Shown one piece after another: positions 7,325 to 14,949 of a DNA stretch of 17,498 nt. Under the pieces are notes generated by a model. It was not told the origin of the DNA and made no database searches. It saw only the letters and a list, made by a program, of their open reading frames with translations. The position numbers were made by a program, and so were the translations under genes. Numbering within the stretch: position 1 is the stretch's first letter; every line of letters begins with the position of its first letter. This DNA comes from JBFXAN01 sp050184225 (GTDB taxonomy: Bacteria > Chloroflexota > Dehalococcoidia > CAUJGQ01), in assembly GCA_050184225.1 (NCBI GenBank), contig JBFXAN010000134.1:1-17498 (forward strand), read 5' to 3'.

Positions 7325-9928
7325 ATGAATCAGCCATCGCACCCTGCACGGTTCTTGTTGCACTGGAGCGCTGTTCTGCGCGGGCTGCGGGAGGCGCGCG
7401 GCGTCACCCAGGACGGCTGGGCGGCCCTGCTCGGCTTCGGCCGGGCGACGGTGCAGCGGTGGGAACGCGGGGAAGCCGCGCCGAGCGCCGATGCTGCGGA
7501 GGCGCTGATCGCGCTCTGTGGCGAACAGGGACTGCTGCGCACGTTCGAGCGCGGCCGCCTGCGCGGGCTGACTGTCACGCCCAACCTGCTGCGCGAGCTG
7601 CTGGCAGAGGCCCGGCTTGGCGCGGTGCCGGACCACTCTGCGCCGCCCTCGGTTGTATCCTTGCCTGCGCGCCTGCCGGCGCCGTCGAGCACTCTCCCCG
7701 TCCCGCTGACCGGGCTCGTCGGGCGGGATTTGGAGATCGCTCAGATCGGACGCCTGTTGGACACGGCACGCCTGGTGACGCTGACTGGACCCGGCGGGAG
7801 CGGCAAGACACGGCTGGCGATCGAGGCAGCGCGGAGCGTCGCCGGCCGGTTCCACGACGGCGTCTTCTTCGTCTCGCTGGCGCCGCTTGCCGACCCCGAC
7901 CCTGTGGCAGGGACGGTCGCGCGCACGCTTGGCCTCCACGAAGCGCCGGACGAGCCGCTCGCAGAGCACCTGCAAGAGTATCTGCGCCACAAGGAGATGC
8001 TGCTGGTGCTGGATAATTTCGAGCAGGTCGCCGAGGCCGCGCCGCTGGTCGCGGCACTGCTGGAGCACGCGCCCCGCCTGACCGTGCTGACCACCAGCCG
8101 AGCGGTCCTGCGCCTGCGTGGCGAGACGCGGTTCCCGGTGCCGCCGCTGGCTGTTCCGGCGGCCACCGGCAATGGGCAGCCGCTCGTCGGTGACGAGGGA
8201 ATCCGGCTGCCGGCAATCGCCGCATCGCCGGCAGTGCAACTATTCGTCGAGCGCGCTCAGGTGGTCGCGCCGGACTTTGCGCTGACCGACGAGAACGCCG
8301 CCGCCGTCGCCGCGCTCTGCACCCGCCTCGACGGCCTGCCCCTCGCGATCGAGCTTGCCGCGCCGCGCGTCCAGTTGTTGTCTCCCGAGGATCTGCTGGC
8401 GCGACTCGACGAGCGATCCGGCGGGTCGTCCCTCCATCTCTTGACGGGAGCGGCACGCGACCTGCCCGCGCGCCAGCGCACCCTGCGCGCCACGATCGCC
8501 TGGAGTCATAGCCTGTTGAACGCCGGCGAGCAGGTCCTGTTCCGGCGGCTGGCGGTCTTCGTCGGCGGCTGCACGCTCACGGCCGTGGAAGCTGTCTGTG
8601 TCCATGACGGCCGGCCCCAGGTCGTCGTGGACGGGCTGGCGTCGCTGGCGGAGAACAACGTGGTGCAGCTTCTGCCTCCCCAGCGGGCGGGTGGCGAGCC
8701 GCGCATCCGCATGCTCGAGACTGTGCGGGAGTTCGCGCTGGAGCATCTCGCGGTCAGCGGAGAGGCCGGCGACCTCACACAGCGTCATGCCGTGTTCGTC
8801 ACCGCGCTGGTCGAGGAGGCCAACCTCGGACTGCGGACCGCCGAGGCGCCGGTGTGGCTCGCGCGGCTGAACGATGAGCTGGACAACATCCGCGCCGCCT
8901 TGCGCTGGTGTGTGGAACACGACGACGCTGAAACCGGGGCGCGGCTGGTCTGGGCTCTCTGGCGCTTCTGGCAGATGCACGGACACCTGCGCGAAGGTGC
9001 GGGATGGACGGCGGAACTGCTACAGTTGCCGGGTGTCGCGGGGTCCGGATCAGCCCGCGCCAGGCTGCTCGGTGTCGCCGGGCAGCAGACCCTTGAGCTG
9101 GGTGACTATCCCGCCGCGCACGCCCGACTGGATGAGAGCATCGCGGTCAGCCGCGCGGCCGGCGATGCTGCCACCCTTGCCTACGCGCTCACGTACCTCG
9201 CACTTTTCAGAGCGGCGGACAGAGCAGGACGCCCGCTGATCGACGAGGCTGTGGCGCTCCTGCGTGGCACGAACGACCCCTGGTCGCTGGCTCGTGCCCT
9301 CTCGATCCAGGGCTTCACCACACTTTGGCAGGGAGACGAACCGTCATCGTGGTCGGCATCCGCAGAGAGCCTGTCCCTATTCCGCGAGCTTGGCGACCGT
9401 TGGCAGGCGGCATTTCCGCTCTACAATCGCGCTCTGCTTGCCCAGCGTGGTGGCGACGATGTGCTCGCGCGCGTCCTGTTCGAGGAGAGCCTGGGGCTCT
9501 TTCGCGAGATGGGAGGCAGCCCGCCCATGGCAGACGTGCTGTTCGACCTCGCACGGCTGCATCTGCGCGAAAGTGATCCTCGATCCTCCGCTGCATTGTT
9601 CCTAGAGGGGTTCGAGCTGGCTTACCGTCACGGAGCCAGGTGGCGATGCGCGGCTGCCCTCCAAGGCTTGGCGGAGGCGGCACGCCTTGGAGGGCAGCCG
9701 GCGCGGGCGACACGGCTGTTTGGGGCAGCGGAGGCGTTGCGCGATGCGAGCGGTGCAGAGTTGCCGGCGTCCGCGCGGGAGGACCATGATCGCGCCCTCG
9801 CCGACGCTCGGGCGCGGCTGGACAGTGTCACCTTCGCCGCCGCCTGGGCCGCGGGACGGGCGATGACGTTGGATGAGGCGTTGGTGTATGCCACGCAAGA
9901 CCTGGGAACGGCGCCGGGTGGAGCATGA
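7325..9928 (+). CDS. XRE-type HTH / AAA (NB-ARC-like) ATPase / TPR-like transcriptional regulator
   Basis: This 867-residue multidomain regulator starts with an XRE-family helix-turn-helix at about residues 13-62 (LREARGVTQDGWAALLGFGR then ATVQRWERGE). A Pro-rich linker follows, then a STAND/NB-ARC-like ATPase opening with LTGLVGRDLEIAQ. The Walker A motif GPGGSGKT is at 155-162, Walker B LLVLDNFE has D230, and TTSRAVLRLRGE is a sensor-like motif. GLPLAIELAA and a winged-helix-like segment (LFRRLAVFVGGCTL) follow. The rest is alpha-helical and repetitive, ending with the RLFGAAEALRDASG block typical of this family in Chloroflexota. Such proteins likely act as ATP-dependent switches in transcription; the ligand is unknown. 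The ATG at 7325 is the most sensible start, but its ribosome site is weak (GAGG at 7302-7305 is too distant). It is divergent from the secreted-protein gene and precedes the oxidoreductase gene by 95 bp. A 17-bp perfect hairpin lies in its 3' part. Confidence 0.88.
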   Translation: MNQPSHPARFLLHWSAVLRGLREARGVTQDGWAALLGFGRATVQRWERGEAAPSADAAEALIALCGEQGLLRTFERGRLRGLTVTPNLLRELLAEARLGAVPDHSAPPSVVSLPARLPAPSSTLPVPLTGLVGRDLEIAQIGRLLDTARLVTLTGPGGSGKTRLAIEAARSVAGRFHDGVFFVSLAPLADPDPVAGTVARTLGLHEAPDEPLAEHLQEYLRHKEMLLVLDNFEQVAEAAPLVAALLEHAPRLTVLTTSRAVLRLRGETRFPVPPLAVPAATGNGQPLVGDEGIRLPAIAASPAVQLFVERAQVVAPDFALTDENAAAVAALCTRLDGLPLAIELAAPRVQLLSPEDLLARLDERSGGSSLHLLTGAARDLPARQRTLRATIAWSHSLLNAGEQVLFRRLAVFVGGCTLTAVEAVCVHDGRPQVVVDGLASLAENNVVQLLPPQRAGGEPRIRMLETVREFALEHLAVSGEAGDLTQRHAVFVTALVEEANLGLRTAEAPVWLARLNDELDNIRAALRWCVEHDDAETGARLVWALWRFWQMHGHLREGAGWTAELLQLPGVAGSGSARARLLGVAGQQTLELGDYPAAHARLDESIAVSRAAGDAATLAYALTYLALFRAADRAGRPLIDEAVALLRGTNDPWSLARALSIQGFTTLWQGDEPSSWSASAESLSLFRELGDRWQAAFPLYNRALLAQRGGDDVLARVLFEESLGLFREMGGSPPMADVLFDLARLHLRESDPRSSAALFLEGFELAYRHGARWRCAAALQGLAEAARLGGQPARATRLFGAAEALRDASGAELPASAREDHDRALADARARLDSVTFAAAWAAGRAMTLDEALVYATQDLGTAPGGA
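9651..9700. repeat. 17-bp perfect inverted repeat inside the regulator gene
   Basis: The arms at 9651-9667 (CGGCTGCCCTCCAAGGC) and 9684-9700 are exact reverse complements, separated by 16 nt. The site lies within the coding sequence for the helical C-terminal part, which reads ALQGLAEAARLGGQPARA, a normal-looking family sequence. A stem this long in a coding region is unusual and would be very stable in mRNA. Confidence 0.8.
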
Positions 9929-9978
9929 CCGCTCATCAGCCGTGTGCCGATGGGTAGTGCGGCTGCACGAGCGGTCAT
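9925..9978 (+). terminator. Stem-loop overlapping the regulator stop codon
   Basis: ATGACCGCTC (9925-9934) pairs with GAGCGGTCAT (9969-9978), and inside it CAGCCG (9937-9942) pairs with CGGCTG (9960-9965), leaving a 17-nt loop. The outer arm contains the TGA stop of the regulator (9926-9928). There is no T tract, so it could be a non-canonical terminator or an attenuating structure between the regulator and the oxidoreductase gene. Confidence 0.4.
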
Positions 9979-9990
9979 CGACGGTACCAG

Positions 9991-10017
9991 ATTATGCTAT
10001 AGAGAATAGTATAGGAG
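9991..10017 (+). promoter_or_regulatory. AT-rich leader with small palindrome and ribosome binding site
   Basis: This is a strikingly AT-rich island in a GC-rich window. CTATA (9997-10001) and TATAG (10010-10014) form an inverted repeat around 8 nt, and CTAT/ATAG (9997-10000, 10006-10009) is nested within it. TATGCT (9993-9998) or TAGTAT (10007-10012) could serve as a -10 box, without a clear -35. AGGAG (10013-10017) is the ribosome site of the oxidoreductase at 6-nt spacing. A repressor bound here would block transcription or translation. Confidence 0.45.
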
Positions 10018-10023
10018 TGCGAT

Positions 10024-11295
10024 ATGAACGACGAACAAATTGATACTATCGTGATCGGAGCGGGGCACGCCGGCCTGGCGATGAGTTACTGCCTGCGGGA
10101 GGCCGGCGTCACGCACCTCGTCCTCGAGCGGGGCATGGTGGCCGAGCGCTGGCGTTCCGAGCGCTGGGATTCGTTGACCTTGCTTACCCCAAACTGGATG
10201 ACCCAACTGCCTGGTTTCCATTACAACGGCATGGATCCGGATGGATTCGTGGGACGCGACGAGTACCGCGCGTTCCTCGAGCAGTACGCGCGATCCTTCG
10301 ATGCGCCGGTTCGCACCGGCGTCAATGTCCGGTCGCTCTCCCGAGATGAGGTCACCGGCCGGTACGATCTGGATACCTCGGCCGGGGCGATCCGCGCCGC
10401 GTCGGTGATAATTGCGACCGGACCGTTCAGCGTACCGTCCATCCCGTCGTTCAGCGCCGCCATGCCCGAGACGATCACACAGGTCCACACGTCCGCCTAT
10501 CGCAATCCGGACCAGTTGCCTGCAGGCGCCGTCCTGGTGGTGGGATCAGGCAATTCCGGCGCTCAGATTGCCGAAGAACTGGTCATTGCCGGTCGGCGGG
10601 TGTATCTCGCGACCGGGCACGTGCGGCATGCGCCGCGTCGTTACCGCGGCCATGACCTGATGTGGTGGTTCGTGAAGCTCGGCGTCCTCGACCGCACCAC
10701 CGAGCAAGTCCCGTCGCCGGATGCACGAAACGCCCCACCGCCAATGCTCACCGGCGTCGGTGGCGGACATGACCTGAGTCTCCACCTGCTCGCCGGCCGT
10801 GGGGTAACCCTGCTGGGACGCATTCACGACGTGACCGCCGGGATCGCCACCTTTGAACCAGGGGTCCACGACGTTCTCGTCAAGGCTGATGAAGCATTGG
10901 CAGCCTTCAAGGCACAAATCGACGACTATATCGTGCAACACGGCATCACCGCTCCCCAGGACGGATCAGGTGCGACGACGCTTCCGGTCGAGGGTGCCGA
11001 AGACGGTGTCACGGCGCTTGATCTGCGCGGTGCCGGCATTTCGTCCGTGATCTGGTCAACCGGTTTTCGCAGTGACTATAGCTGGGTGCGACTTCCGGTC
11101 TTCGACCAATCGGGCGAACCGGAGCACGATGGCGGAGTCACACGATTCCCGGGACTATATTTCCTGGGGCTGCGCTGGCTCTCCAAGTACAAGTCATTCT
11201 TCATCTACGGCGTGGGTGAAGATGCTCAGCGGCTGGCCCGGCATGTCTCGGATCGACACCAGTTGCAGGCGTCATCGGCCGCGCATCTGCCATGA
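10024..11295 (+). CDS. Flavin-dependent monooxygenase-like FAD/NAD(P) oxidoreductase
   Basis: This 423-residue soluble flavoprotein has two Rossmann folds. The first, at the N-terminus, reads IVIGAGHAGLAMSY (G12, G14, G17) and binds FAD. The second, VLVVGSGNSGAQIAEEL (G174, G176, G179), binds NAD(P)H. An IIATGPFSVPSIP motif precedes the second fold. The C-terminus has VIWSTGFRSDYSW and GLYFLGLRWLSKYKSFFIYG then GVGEDAQRLA, typical of the group B flavin monooxygenase/CzcO-like family. The full FxGxxxHxxxY/W fingerprint of YUCCA or Baeyer-Villiger enzymes is not present; only TQVHTSAY matches part of it, so the substrate is open. The ATG at 10024 has AGGAG 6 nt upstream. It follows the regulator on the same strand and converges on the decayed glycosyltransferase region. 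It is full length and looks intact. Confidence 0.87.
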   Translation: MNDEQIDTIVIGAGHAGLAMSYCLREAGVTHLVLERGMVAERWRSERWDSLTLLTPNWMTQLPGFHYNGMDPDGFVGRDEYRAFLEQYARSFDAPVRTGVNVRSLSRDEVTGRYDLDTSAGAIRAASVIIATGPFSVPSIPSFSAAMPETITQVHTSAYRNPDQLPAGAVLVVGSGNSGAQIAEELVIAGRRVYLATGHVRHAPRRYRGHDLMWWFVKLGVLDRTTEQVPSPDARNAPPPMLTGVGGGHDLSLHLLAGRGVTLLGRIHDVTAGIATFEPGVHDVLVKADEALAAFKAQIDDYIVQHGITAPQDGSGATTLPVEGAEDGVTALDLRGAGISSVIWSTGFRSDYSWVRLPVFDQSGEPEHDGGVTRFPGLYFLGLRWLSKYKSFFIYGVGEDAQRLARHVSDRHQLQASSAAHLP

Positions 11296-11344
11296 GCCGC
11301 CGGTCCGAGAAGGTCAGGCGAGGCTCACGGTCCGGCACGCTTGA

Positions 11345-11655
11345 GTCGCCAGAGTCCTTGTTCTCCACCCGCGGCAGCAGTCTCTGGGCAGCCTCTCGGG
11401 AGATCGCTTTGAAGCCACACTGCGCGTCCGTAAAGTGGGGACGGAAGGCCCGGGCGATCGGCAGGTTATAGCCGCGGGAGACGATCTCGTGCAGGAGGCG
11501 GCGCTGCTCGACCCGTGCTCCCGCGCCGAGCCGCCGCCCCGTCGCGACGCCGGCGCCGCTGACGATCGCTTCGATCACCGGCGGATAGGCACTCAGGTCG
11601 GTTGAGAGATCTACATCCGTGTATGAGAGCACTCCGCGTCGGACTCCAGCCACGC
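11345..11655 (-). pseudogene. GT2 glycosyltransferase fragment (dolichol-phosphate mannose synthase-like)
   Basis: The minus-strand reading from about 11650 gives VLSYTDVDLSTDLSAYPPVI, then ATGRRLGAGARV, SRGYNLPIARAFRPHFTDAQ and CGFKAISREAAQRLLPRVEN. This is the middle of a GT2 family enzyme of the polyprenyl-phosphate glycosyltransferase type: TDVDLS is the DXD-like metal/nucleotide-sugar site and DAQCGFKAI is a family signature. The N-terminal nucleotide-binding half is missing, because the sequence runs directly into the GT39 remnant in another frame. The C-terminal part after VENK is also lost; family members normally continue with a WFFDTELL-like segment. The open frame runs on without homology into the opposite-strand oxidoreductase gene. 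It is not expected to be functional. Confidence 0.75.
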
Positions 11656-12350
11656 CCGCCGAAGCGCCCGGCCGCGGCCCAGGAGCCGGTCGAGGCCATT
11701 GTAGCCGAGGATCAGGTCGATCGCCGAGTTGCTGTCGCTGGAGCCGATGTACGGCCGTGCTGACGCCGGCGTCAGGTCGACGGCAACCGCCCAGGAGAGC
11801 GACACCAGCCCGTCCACGCCGCGAAGAAGTAGAGCGCGTACAGCGCGGGCAGGACGAGATACGCTTGCATCATCTTAGCGTTGAAGCCCAGGCCGACCAG
11901 CGCGACCCCCAGTACAAGCCAGCGCAGCCGTCCCGTTTCTGTCGCCCGCATCACGGCCCAGGCCGCGAGGAGCACCACCAGCACGAGTAGGCTATCGAGG
12001 TTATTCGTCCGGTTGGTGACGACGCTGATCGGCGAGAGCGCCAGCGCCAGCGCCGCCACGATCCCGGCGACCGGACCCCAGGTGCGTCGCACGAGGTGAT
12101 AGAGCAGCGCCACTGAGAGCACGCCCGCGACCATCTGCGGCAGGAGCACGCTGAAACCGCTCACCCTCAGCAACTTGGCGCTGACCGTCTGGATCCAGAG
12201 ACCGAGCGGCGGCTTATCGACGGTGACGAACCCGGCCGCGTCGAACGACGCGAAGAACCAGGCGTGCCAGCCGGTGAGCATACTCTTGACGGCAGCGGTG
12301 TAGTACGTGTTGCCCTCGCCCTGCAGCCCGAGACGAAAGAGTTTTGCGAA
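11656..12350 (-). pseudogene. GT39/ArnT-like membrane glycosyltransferase remnant with frameshift
   Basis: From 12350 downward the minus strand reads FAKLFRLGLQGEGNTYYTAA, then VKSMLTGWHAWFFASFDAAG and FVTVDKPPLGLWIQTVSAKL. This is the catalytic N-terminal region of PMT/ArnT-type lipid-linked sugar transferases (YkcB-like), with Asp in ASFDAAG and in VDKPP. Several membrane helices follow (LALALSPISVVTNRTNNLDS, ALVGLGFNAKMMQAYLVLPA). Near 11805-11820 the frame breaks: after FFAAWTGW the homology resumes in another frame as LVSLSWAVAVDLTPASARPY, then GSSDSNSAIDLILGYNGLDR, implying a deletion of roughly 15-20 residues. The protein then stops matching after LLGRG and passes into the GT2 fragment. 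The first membrane helix, the start codon and the whole C-terminal half are missing. It follows the DUF5666 gene with no gap and in the same frame. Confidence 0.8.
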
Positions 12351-12845
12351 CTACGGTGCCGGTGAGGCCGCTGGCGACGCGCTTGGGCTGGGCGGTGTGC
12401 CGCCTACTACCATCGGACCGCCGCGTCCGCCGATCTGTACTGACCGCGCCGCGATCGTGCCGGCGCTGCCCGGCTGGCCGGCGACTGTCACCGGCATACC
12501 CGGCTGGAGGTCGGTCACTGCCGCCGGTGTGTTCTGCATTACCTGCGTGTCCGGCTGGAGCGACACCGATACGGACGTGCCGTCCTGCTTCTTCACCGTC
12601 ATCGTCTGGCCATCGACCTGTTCGATGACGCCGATCGTCGCGGCGCCTGGTTGTCCGCCGCCGCCCTGGCCGGCGCCGGCAATCCGCGTGACACCGCCCG
12701 CACCCGCCGTCGCCGCCTGGGCCTGTGCCGGGTCGCTTGCCGGCGTTGACTCGCGGCCGTAGAGCACGCCGCCGGCAAACGCGGCACCGGTGGTCAGTCC
12801 GACCACGGCGACGACCACCACGAGGATCTGAAAGGTTGGTTTCAT
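12351..12845 (-). CDS. Secreted DUF5666-like protein
   Basis: This 164-residue exported protein opens with MKPTFQILVVVVAVVGLTTG and AAFAGG, a signal peptide or single anchor. A Gly/Ala/Gln-rich linker follows, then a compact beta domain, ATIGVIEQVDGQTMTVKKQD, GTSVSVSLQPDTQVMQN, LQPGMPVTVAG and GTIAARSVQI. That layout matches DUF5666 domains (an OB-like fold in secreted proteins of unknown function). It ends in a Pro/Ser/Ala-rich tail. The ATG at 12845 is preferred over an upstream ATG at 12884 because GAGGG (complement of 12851-12855) lies 5 nt before it and the signal peptide then starts normally. It follows the exporter permease on the same strand, separated by a 25-bp inverted repeat, so it may be an accessory of that operon (inference). 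Its TAG stop is followed in the same frame by the glycosyltransferase remnant. Confidence 0.8.
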   Translation of the reverse strand: MKPTFQILVVVVAVVGLTTGAAFAGGVLYGRESTPASDPAQAQAATAGAGGVTRIAGAGQGGGGQPGAATIGVIEQVDGQTMTVKKQDGTSVSVSLQPDTQVMQNTPAAVTDLQPGMPVTVAGQPGSAGTIAARSVQIGGRGGPMVVGGTPPSPSASPAASPAP

Positions 12846-12896
12846 GCTGTCCCTCACTCGTTTCTTCTCCGTCGCCCCTGGCATGTTCGCGCCGAG

Positions 12897-12967
12897 CCTG
12901 GGAGCGCGGGCTTCCAGCCCGCATCGGTGCCGGCCGACCGGACGGGCTGGAAGCCCGCGCTCCCAGG
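12897..12967. repeat. Perfect 25-bp inverted repeat (dispersed palindrome type)
   Basis: CCTGGGAGCGCGGGCTTCCA plus GCCCG (12897-12921) is exactly complementary to 12943-12967, with a 21-nt spacer. Palindromes built on GGGAGCGCGGGCTTCCAGCC are recalled as common dispersed intergenic repeats in GC-rich bacteria (not searched). It sits between the permease stop (12992) and the DUF5666 gene, where it may dampen transcription or protect the upstream mRNA end. There is no T tract. It is unrelated in sequence to the palindrome at 394-469. Confidence 0.85.
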
Positions 12968-12991
12968 GCGGTCGATCTGCTCCGAGGGCAG

Positions 12992-14235
12992 CTATTCGTA
13001 GCGCAGCGCCTGGATTGGGTTGAGCCGCGCCGCCCGCGACGCCGGATAGATGCCGAAGAACAGGCCGATCGCCACCGAGATGCCGAAGGCGAGCGCGATC
13101 GAATCCGGCTGCACGACCGTCTGTAGCACCTGGCCGTTGAGGTTGCGCCCGTCGACAAACTCCGAGACGGCGTAGCCGGCGGCGATACCGAGCAGCCCGC
13201 CCAGCAGGCTGACGACGACCGCCTCCATGAGGAACTGGAGGAGGATGTCCTGACGGCGGGCGCCGACCGCCTTGCGGATGCCGATCTCCCGCGTCCGCTC
13301 GGTGACGGAGACGATCATGATGTTCATGATGCCGATGCCGCCCACCACCAGCGAGATCCCCGCGACTGCCGCCAGCAGAATCGTGAGCGTCTGCCTGGAT
13401 TGCTTCTGCGCGTCCACTTGATCCTGCGAGTTGATCACGGAGAAGTCCTGCGCGCCCTCGTGCTGCTCGCTCATAATCGCCGTCACCTGGGCGATGGCGG
13501 CGTCCACGCTTTTGTCGTCAACCGCCTTGATGTCGATCTCGCTTAATGCCTGGGCGCCGGTCGCGTTTCGACCTGATTGCAGCTTCCGAAGGAGTGTCGA
13601 GATCGGCAGGACGATCTGGTCGTCCTGGTTTTGAAAGCCGGTGCCGCCCTTGGATTCGAGCACGCCGATCACGGTCACATTCAGACTTTGACCGCCCGCG
13701 TTGATCCTGAGCGTCTGCCCGATCGGCTCCTCATCGGGAAAGAGACGCGCGGCAACGTTGGCGCCGAGCACGGCAACGGAGCTGGTTGCCTCGACCGCCT
13801 GATCATCGAAGAACTCGCCTCGTTCAACTCGAAAACTGCGCACATCGAGCCAGGAGGGCGTCGTGCCGAGGAGCCGCGTGTTCGTGTTCGTGCCCTGGTA
13901 GACGATCTGGCCACCACCGTTGCGCACCGGCGCGACCGCCGCCACGGCCGGCGCTGCCCCCGGCGCGGCGATCGCCACGGCATCGTCATAGGTCAGCGTC
14001 GCCGCGCTACCGGCAGCCATGAAGATGCCACCAGAGGACTGGGCGCCCGGCCGAACATAGAGCACATTGGTGCCGAGGAAGGCATAGGACTGCTCGACCG
14101 CCGCCTGTGCCCCCTGGCCGATCGCCAGCAGCGCGATCACCGCGCCGACGCCGATCAGGATGCCGAGCATCGTCAGGCTCGTGCGGAGGGCGTTGGCCGC
14201 TAGCGCCCGCAGCGCGATCTTGAAGCTCTCCTCGA

Positions 14236-14239
<4 letters not shown>
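12992..14239 (-). CDS. MacB-type ABC transporter permease
   Basis: This 415-residue inner-membrane protein has the MacB/FtsX topology. TM1 lies near residues 18-41 (LRTSLTMLGILIGVGAVIAL). A large extracytoplasmic MacB_PCD domain (about 45-285) includes VAAVAPVRNGGGQIVYQG, SSVAVLGANVAARLFPDEEP and VTVIGVLESKGG. Three C-terminal helices include VVGGIGIMNIMIVSVTERTR, EIGIRKAVGARRQDIL and FFGIYPASRAARLNPIQALR. The conserved TEREIGIRKA-type coupling segment contacts the ATPase. The protein is complete. Its ATG overlaps the ATPase stop by 4 bp (ATGA, 14236-14239), so the two are translationally coupled. Substrates of this family range from macrolides and peptides to lipoproteins; none can be named here. 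Confidence 0.92.
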
Positions 14240-14946
<707 letters not shown>

Positions 14947-14949
14947 CGG

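Noticed and set aside
11201..11344. The 3' extension of the GT2 remnant frame into the oxidoreductase gene
   Set aside because: After VENK the sequence no longer resembles the GT2 family and overlaps the well-supported 3' end of the opposite-strand oxidoreductase.
12214..13158. A 314-codon minus-strand open frame spanning the DUF5666 gene and the palindrome
   Set aside because: It runs through the 25-bp palindrome and is Arg/Gly-rich; the DUF5666 frame has a signal peptide, a ribosome site and domain sequence.
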